The notes under the pieces are model-generated. The model searched no databases and had not been told where the DNA came from. It saw only the letters and a list, made by a program, of their open reading frames with translations. The position numbers were made by a program, and so were the translations under genes. Below are positions 56,703 to 64,000 of a DNA stretch of 64,000 nucleotides, one piece after another. The stretch's first letter is position 1, and every line of letters starts with the position of its first letter. Source of the DNA: Platycnemis pennipes (Eukaryota; Arthropoda; Insecta; Odonata; Platycnemididae); contig OW121846.1 of assembly GCA_933228895.1 (NCBI GenBank), positions 9,703,915 to 9,767,914 on the forward strand, in the 5' to 3' direction.

Positions 56703-59700
56703 TAAATCAAAACTTTGTGTGCTTTTCACACTTTGGTAAACACCGTTTGTTAATGTGACATTTAATTGTTCTGTACTCCATTTTTAATCATAATGAATTT
56801 TAAATTTTTTGTTTGTTGTTAACTTTACCATTGTGCATACCAAATGTGTTGAAAATTTCCCAAAGATAAACATTTCCCAGACCTGGAATCGAATTACAGA
56901 CCTTTGGCATATCGGGCTGAATCACCGACCACCACTCTACCCAGGATTCCTGAGCACAAAGTCGATGATTATTTTAGTATGATTTATAGGCACCAGATCT
57001 CATCCATAACTTATAAAAAATGCCTTTTGAAATCAGAATTCCTGCACGTAGTCATGGCAAGCCAAATATCCGTGGCTCAATTCCAGGTAACCTTTTTCTT
57101 TGTCTGGCAAAAGGCTGTCCGTTGGCAGTGGTGCTTTTTTACATATTCTCAAAGGATGTGGGGAGAGGGGCATGATTCTGCTGTGCAGGCTACGGGAAGT
57201 TGAGAAGTCACTAAGGTTTGCAGATGATCAAGCGAGAGTCAGCTACTTTTGAATTTGTATTGGAATCAGTTAAACTTTCATCACCACTAAATATCCTCTC
57301 TCTTGAATATGGATCCAATTTCTCCTAACATTTGCCCGAAATGTTGAAGGTCACTATAGTTTTAATCAACAGAAATCAATTGTTTTAATCACCACCATAA
57401 CAGATGTCCTCATCTTATTTATGGAATGAAAATTAGCACATAAATCCATCTCTGATAAACAGCATATAGAGATAAGCTGGCACACTACTCTCACCCCAGC
57501 TCTGCAGTGGTGAGATCTCTCTCAGGAGAATAACCTGAACAAAGGCCACGGAAATGCCACTATAAAAATAATTGAAGAGCTTTTCACTATTCAGCATCAT
57601 CAGCTGGAGGGGTCATCTTGACTTGTTAAGCAGTGCACTCAAAACTGCACAATAAATCAGGAAATCATACAACTGCCTAATATTTTACAAGCATTTAAAT
57701 GATAGCAATCCAATATGACTCATGCCTATAGTTCTCTAACATACTTCTAGAAATAAAGAAACCTAAAATTAATTTTCTCACAGCTATCAATGAAGTGTTA
57801 AATTAATTGTTTCTACTATCATTCATTTCGTCATTTGGGTGCCCAATTTGCCTTCAATTCTGTCTAGCACACAGGACTAGTAATGTTTATTACCTATATC
57901 TAAACAGTTTTGTTTTCTCCATCCACATTGTGCCTTCGTGCATGTAACATCACAAAATACTACTTACATTTCCAACTAATAACCCACAGAAATAACACAA
58001 TTTTTTTAATGTTCTCACATATTCATTACACACTAACAGACTAGCTTAACTCACTTGTTAGCTAAAAATGGCTTGTAAGAGGTATTTATTAAAAATTTTA
58101 GTTCGATAAATTGTCCCTGGTGGTATGTTGCATTATCAACTATTGCCATCAAATAATATACATCTATGTCCAGTACTATGGATTGATTTTTTCATTAATA
58201 TAAAATGTGTTAGTTATGCTATCAGAACCATTCATGTATTTTAATTTCAAATGTCATGCTATAAGTTTTTTCATTTAAAATGTTTCCTTTTTTAAAATAC
58301 ATAACTGTGATGGGACACTGCAAGGTAATGCCTGTTAAGCCAACTGCTGAACGTGCTTAGAAACAAAACAACTTCACCCCTCAATAAATGTGGAAATAAT
58401 TTGCAACCATGGAAATAGAAAAGAGGAAATAATAAACTGGGGTAAAATATTCAATAAAAATACAATACAGTAAAAACATTTAGTGCCTATTAAAAAAAAA
58501 GTTTCACAATTTTAAATATTTAAAATCTGTAATAATATCGACAGTATACAAATGAGAACCAAAAAACGAGAAAAAGGACCCGTGGGGAGTTATTATTGTA
58601 AATTGAGGGGGAAAGGACATACCGATATAGGAAAGCAGTGAGGTGCAAGCTGAAAAGATGCTACATCAAGCCAGATAGGCTACCAGAGGAGTGGGTGGAG
58701 AAAAAGGGTATCCACGCAGGAATAAACATGGACGAATGGGAGGCACAGAACTAAGGGAACAAAGGAGATCCTGCAGCTGAGTTCCACGCTGAAAGATAGG
58801 TGGTAATATACCACAGGAAGGAGAAATCGTCAGTGCAGTCTATGAGCAGCAATAAGTGAACATTGATGGATCTCATTAGTACTCAAACAGGTTCCAAAAG
58901 GACTATACTTGTGACATGAAAGGGAATGGAAAGAGGAATATTGAAGGAGACAAATGATTCCTTAAAACAAGATGAGATTATTAAACTGTCCATATTGAAG
59001 ATTAAAGATCAAAAATGAAGCGGTTATTGGCAATGAGCTCAATGACTTTGGGTCTGATATTTGTGGAAACCCACTTTACACACACTTTGATAGTCTTAAA
59101 AGTTCTGCAAGTCATTTAAATATTTCCACTGGTAAAAGTTACCATTCAATTTTTTCTTATAAGAAGGTCAATGCCTTCCTTATGTGTTCATGTGACATAC
59201 AATCCGTCTCTCCCAACTGCAAAGCATCCTACATCTTGAACAAGCCAGAGCAGCAGTGAGAGAGAGTGTGAACATAGGACGCATTGGGAATAAGAAGGAA
59301 GAATCAAACTTCAGCGAGTTTTGAAGCTTGTAAACCAGTTGAAAATAATTCGATACAAGGAGTGTTACTTAATTTCTTTAGAGTGAAATAAATGTTTCAG
59401 AATTCACCTGAGTCTACGGCAATGCTGAATCTAAGATAACCTCTAATTTGACGTACCTTTAAAAATAAAACCACTAAATTTCAAAAAATCATTCTAATAA
59501 TTTACATGTTTTCTGAATCTATTTTTTCCTCCACTTCAATTGAAAATATTTGCTTTAAGTATAAAATTTTAAACCATTTCAAATACAACCTTTTAGGTTT
59601 TAAAGCATTCAGGGGGAGAAAACAATAACTTTGATTACATATTATGGTAATGACACAAATTGTGTCCAATTCAATAATTACTCTAGCTAGTGAATATTTT

Positions 59701-60552
59701 ATTTAATGGACCTCTGATTTTACAAAGACTAGTGTTTTTCCATAGAGTCTAACTTCATGCTTTGCGCACTGCGCATTACCCTCCACAGGATCCAATCTTG
59801 GCACCAATGTTTGCAATGGCTGCAACTACGTAGGAACAGCATCAGCTACACTTGCAGCCATATTCAAGTGCTCACATCTGTAGCGATTTTTGTTTAGTGC
59901 CATACCACAAGATGTGATTCGGTTTCTTTTACTGTCATATCAGCATGCAACACCACAAGTACTGGATTTAATTTTAATACCTTCACTTTCCCTTGTCATT
60001 GATTCTTTATTTAAAGAGTGCACGGCACAATCATTCTTCAAGTTTAATTTATTTTAATTATGTTGATTCACAGTTGCATGAAGCATCAGTTGGAGGCATT
60101 CATCCCTATGTAGCATTGTTTGACTTTGATGCATTTCGGTCAATACGCATTTCAATGTTTTGAATGTTGTGGCATACAAGGCCACACAACACAGCAGAGT
60201 TGGTAGCACATGGAAAGGACACCCCTCTACAGAGTAACCCTCTCACCTGCGCAAGTGCAATGAGCTTTGGATTTCCCTATTACAGTGAATCGAGAAAAAA
60301 AACATTTAAACTAAACAAAGAAGTTGATATGAACTGATATTGGGGGCAGCTTACATAATTGTATAAAATGATTTTCTTTTTAAAAATACGACTTCAGGAT
60401 TGAAAACAAAAAGAGCCATTTCAAATAAAACAATGCAGCATGAAGTGAATCAGAGAAGTGGGGGAGCCACCAAAATTCAAGGGGGTTCGGAAAAGACACG
60501 CTTCCCATTTTCAACAGTTTAAAATAATTTAGAAACGCAACATATAACTTGA
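56703..60552. other. Unassigned DNA, possible SINE scraps
   Basis: No gene recognised. A tRNA-like minus-strand segment at about 56875-56945 has GTGGTCGGTGATTCAG and GTCTGTAATTCGATTCC, and a plus-strand one at 57045-57105 has GTGGCTCAATTCCAGG; both are probably decayed SINE heads. The ALAS 5' exon could lie here but I cannot identify it. 57200-60540 shows nothing clear. Confidence 0.4.
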
Positions 60553-62746
60553 TGGGTAAATGAAAAGATCTTAGTGGACTCCACAGTAATTTTCATCTGA
60601 ACGACCGAGGTTTCAACGTGTAGTGTCATTGTCAGGTAACATACATGATTCGGACATCACTTACATGCACAACATCTAGGAGGGGAGGGGGAAGGTGAAG
60701 GGGTTAGGGTGTTTTGGGAAAGACACTGAGGGGGGAACCCTTAGTTGTTCGTATCATCAAATTGTATCATTGTGGGAGTGGGTGTTTTGGGAAAATCACT
60801 GCAGGGGGGTGGGGAGGAGGTGGAGCCTTAGTTGCTAATATCATTGTATCATTGTTTTGCATTGTATCACCTTTCGACAGTCCGTATGGTATTTTCTTTC
60901 ACTGTTTTGGGTGCAGTGTGTTTAAGGGGATGAAAAATTATGGAGAGTGGGAGGGAAGAATCATTTGCCAAGGGGACGTTGTTTTTGCAGCGGTGTATGA
61001 TTTCTAGGGATTCAAGGGCATCCAATCTTCTTCCGTCTTTTTCTAAGTGCAGGATATCTGGAATGAAGCTGCTATGGCAGTTATTGTCCCAGAGGTGGTT
61101 TGTGAACATGGATTCACTTTTCGTGGCATTTTTTTTGTTTCCTCTGTTCTGATTCCTACACTCCTCTCTGTCTTACCAATGTAAATATATGAGCAATTGT
61201 CGCACTTTAAATGATACACTGCCCTTCTTTTGAGTTTGGGGATTTTGTCCTTGGCGTTAAATAATAGTTTTTTTTTATGGCTGATAGGGGGGCAGACTGC
61301 TGCTTTGTATTTTTGTTTAGGGAAAGACGAGGAGACTTCATATGAGATGTTTCCTAAGAATGGAAGTTTACACCACTTACTTGTTTTTCCTCTTGGCGTA
61401 GTGATTGTGACACCATTGAGATGGCTAGTTTTTGGCGGGATTTACGAATTAATTTATCAATTAGTTCTGGTTGGTAGCCATTTAATACGACAAATTATTT
61501 TATCACTTCTATTTATTTGTTGCATTCGGCATCATTGAGGGGGATTTTCACTAATCTGTTGATCATTGAGTGAAATGCTGCAGTTTTGTGTTGGAATGGA
61601 TGGCATGAATCTGCTGGAATGATTTCGTTGGTTGGGGAAGGTTTGCAGTATATTGAAAATTTGTGTTTGCCACTTGAAAATCGAATAGTTAAATCAATGA
61701 AATTTATGGATTGATCAGTGCCGATTTCCAGTGTGAACTTAATGCTTTTATGCACTGAATTTAAAAATTGTAAGAATGATTCCACTTCTCTTGTTGTGCC
61801 CGTCCAACAACACAATACATCACCTACATAGTGGTGTACCAATATCAGACTAATTTTGTTAATTGGTTTTCTGAACGGAAGACTTTTCCTTCCAAGTCGG
61901 TCATGAAGATTTCGGCCAACCAGGATGAGAGCGGTGATCCCATTTGCAAGTTCTTCTTTTTGGTTGTAGAAACTGTCGTTAAGGAGGCAATAGTTTTGTG
62001 TGAGGCACAATTTGGTTAGAGGTCGGATTTCGTCACAGATCACTGGGTTGACGTTGTTGTTCTTGAGGATTTCTATTGTGAGGCTTCTTGCTTGGGGATG
62101 CTGGTGAACAGATTGGTTACGTCGAAGGGCACTACGTTGGTGTTGGGTGGTGACAAGGAATCTTTGAGTTACTTGGTTCTGTGGAATTTATTATACTATA
62201 TTTTGATTCAAAGTTGGTGAGGTCTTGAAGAATGGTATTGAGTCTGGATGTGCCAGTTGGTGGGTAGGTGCAGAGATGTACAAACTATTATAGGTCGAAT
62301 TGGCATGTTCACTTTATGGATTTTGATTAGGCAATATAGGCAAGGTGGAAAAGGGTTCTTTTGAATGAAAAAATACTTTTCCTTGGCACTGAGGATGCTG
62401 TTGCAACTATTTATCATGGAACAGGTTTCTTTTTGAAAAGCTTTTTTGGGTCTTTTGGTAATATCTCAAAATCATTCCCTGATATGAATTTCAAGCACTT
62501 TTACAAATAACCTTGTTTTTTGAGGATAACAAATTGATTTCCCCTGTCTGCTTTGGTGATAATAAGCTCTCAGTTTTAATAGTTTCACTGATGCTGCTTA
62601 TGGCTTTTAGGAATCCCTTGTTATGATTCACGCAGTTACTTTCAGGCTGGAGGTTCTTAGTTATTGCATTGCAATGATCTGTTTAGTTTCATTATTCTCA
62701 TTATAAAAAGTACTGTGGAGTCCACTAAGACCTTTTCATTTATCCA
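60553..62746 (-). mobile_element. Penelope-like element bounded by inverted repeats
   Basis: A 36-bp sequence (TGGRTAAATGAAAAGRTCTT and 16 further bases) is at 60553-60588 and, inverted, at 62711-62746 with two mismatches. Between them is a minus-strand Penelope-type RT and GIY-YIG endonuclease relic. The inverted terminal arrangement fits this class, whose ends are known to be variable in orientation. Confidence 0.75.
60700..62515 (-). pseudogene. Penelope-like RT and GIY-YIG pseudogene
   Basis: In order on the minus strand: PCLYCLIKIHKVNMPIRPII (62208-62417), CLTQNYCLLNDSFYNQKEEL, LILVHHYVGDVLCCWTGTTR (with G for the first catalytic D), SIKFTLEIGTDQSINFIDLT, FHSMINRLVKIPL (61513-62043), and after frameshifts a degraded CDNCSYIYIGKTERS block near 61200, the GIY-YIG signature. 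A different subfamily from the relic at 43110, which has an R-Y-V-N-D-T-F motif. Inactive. Confidence 0.87.
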
Positions 62747-62994
62747 TTGTGGAAAACTTCCACCATATCTCGCCGGTCCTCTATATAACTTGATCTTTTT
62801 AAGCCATAAAACTGTCTACATGCAAAGAAATGCCCTGCACTTACCTGTATAAATACATACTTAACAAGAAGACATGCTGTACCAGAAGATGAATTAAAAC
62901 CCGCAAGACAAACCACACCGCTCACACCATTCTCACTCAATGGCAAAAACAACAACTCACACCACAAAACTTCCCAGCACACAGAAAATTATTC

Positions 62995-63330
62995 CTGCAC
63001 TCTAATATCATCATCATAAGTCAACAATTGCAAGAATGGTTAGCTGCAGCTCTCCACAACATTCCTCGACCTCTTCATGCTTAGATAACTCTCTTTCTTT
63101 CCCATCCTTCACATTTATCATGCATGAGGCCGTTTCACACCATTCACTTTTCCCTTGATCACTGTCTTTGAGAGACCATCACATCTCAAGATGTGGCCAT
63201 TAAGGTTGCCCCATAAACCTTTTTCATTGTTTTCATCAGACATCTCTTCTCATCTAATCTCCTTAGGACCTCATAACTCCAAATAGGATATGATGAAAAT
63301 TTTGAAATCACAGGAGGCTACCCAAAATTT
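62995..63330 (-). pseudogene. LINE-B fragment
   Basis: Minus-strand scraps EVLRRLDEKRCLMKTMKKVY, DVMVSQRQ and KRVI plus a 3' end with GTTGACTTATGATGATGATA match the end of LINE-B. Heavily decayed. Confidence 0.65.
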
Positions 63331-64000
63331 CTGTCCAACTCCACATTTATGTGATATAAATTTCCTGTCTTTTTCCCTATTTTCAAGGTTGGCAGACACT
63401 GTAACATTTTATGATAAGGCACTGTGACTGAGTAATTGATGAATTTTTCTGGCTATTTGATAAGTTTATTAGAGAATGCCTGCATGCAGACATTACATAT
63501 AAACCCTTTCCATGGAAAATACTTTTATGTATTTCCCTTGTATGGTTGGAATAAGAATTGACCCATATGAAACTTGGTCAACATCTGCCCAAAATTCAAG
63601 TAAAAGGGGAAAAAAGTTCAATTTCTGGACTGCCCTTACACATCAGTAGAAAGGGCTGACTTAATTTCTACAACTATTGCAAAATTCGCATACCTCACCC
63701 ACTACTACACTTAATTTTTCCTTCAGCAAATGGAACTATTAGAAACTTCCCTTGGCAATACAGACAATACTTAGGCTAAGAATATTTTGCGTTCATAGGG
63801 GTAAGGTTTGACAGTTGCTCTACCAGAGCCGTCATCTACACTGGTTACATAATCCTGCAGCACCTGTGGCACCTTCACTCATAGAAAGCATGTCATAATG
63901 ATAGCATTTTCTGGCAGAAAGAAATTAAGGATTTCAACATGGTATCCATTTTCCTCACAATTACTATGCCTTAACATATTAATTACATTCACATACTAAA
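63331..64000. other. Unassigned DNA
   Basis: AT-rich sequence with no gene, RNA or repeat recognised. Confidence 0.4.

Noticed and set aside
56875..57105. Two tRNA-like segments
   Set aside because: Only B-box-like words are convincing; too decayed to call as separate SINEs.
1..64000. CRISPR arrays, operons, bacterial insertion sequences or a virus genome
   Set aside because: Tandem arrays here belong to eukaryotic transposon ends, the only host gene is spliced, and no regularly spaced repeats with unique spacers, bacterial-type genes or capsid genes are seen.

Overview
The window looks like a stretch of a large, repeat-rich animal nuclear genome, most likely an arthropod and probably an insect. 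It has one spliced host gene with GT-AG introns, and nearly everything else is transposable-element (TE) debris of eukaryotic types: hAT, pogo/Tigger, piggyBac, Ty3/gypsy, Penelope-like, several non-LTR retrotransposons, and tRNA-derived SINEs. There are no operons, ribosome binding sites or bacterial features. The species cannot be named from the sequence alone.

Host gene. On the minus strand, 53772 down to 37456, lie six exons of the erythroid-type/housekeeping 5-aminolevulinate synthase (ALAS), the mitochondrial PLP enzyme that starts heme synthesis. All splice sites are canonical, the phases agree at every junction, and the frame runs to a stop at 37456. The N-terminal exon(s) with the mitochondrial presequence were not found and may lie above 53772 or beyond the window. 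The three large introns (3.4, 7.6 and 3.8 kb) are loaded with TE fragments.

Layout. 1-8600: broken copies of one non-LTR retrotransposon family (called LINE-A here); one copy is split by a 3.7-kb hAT element (1688-5381) with an exact 8-bp target duplication and large tandem arrays. 8600-11030: a second decayed hAT relic. 11150-16085: another LINE-A copy, split by a 3.66-kb element with palindromic ends (family X here) and by a SINE. 16086-18956: LINE-A pieces and unassigned repeats. 18957-32899: a 14-kb structure bounded by long inverted arms; it holds family-X copies, a piggyBac relic, a 1-kb tandem duplication, a truncated Ty3/gypsy element, and a nearly intact pogo-like transposon inserted in its gag. 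32900-37455: RT fragments, diverged tandem repeats and a SINE. 37456-53772: ALAS and its introns. 53773-64000: Tigger-like elements, a Penelope-like element bounded by inverted repeats, and mostly unassigned DNA.

How the parts relate. Nesting gives a relative order: LINE-A is oldest, then the hAT and family-X insertions and SINEs into it; in the centre the long-armed element came first, then the gypsy element, then the pogo-like element into gag. The TE genes are almost all broken. The pogo-like element (two frameshifts, one in-frame stop, matching inverted ends and TA duplication) is the youngest-looking. The best candidates for something undescribed are family X, whose copies share inner sequence but carry different palindromic end repeats, and the hAT element with a duplicated right end.
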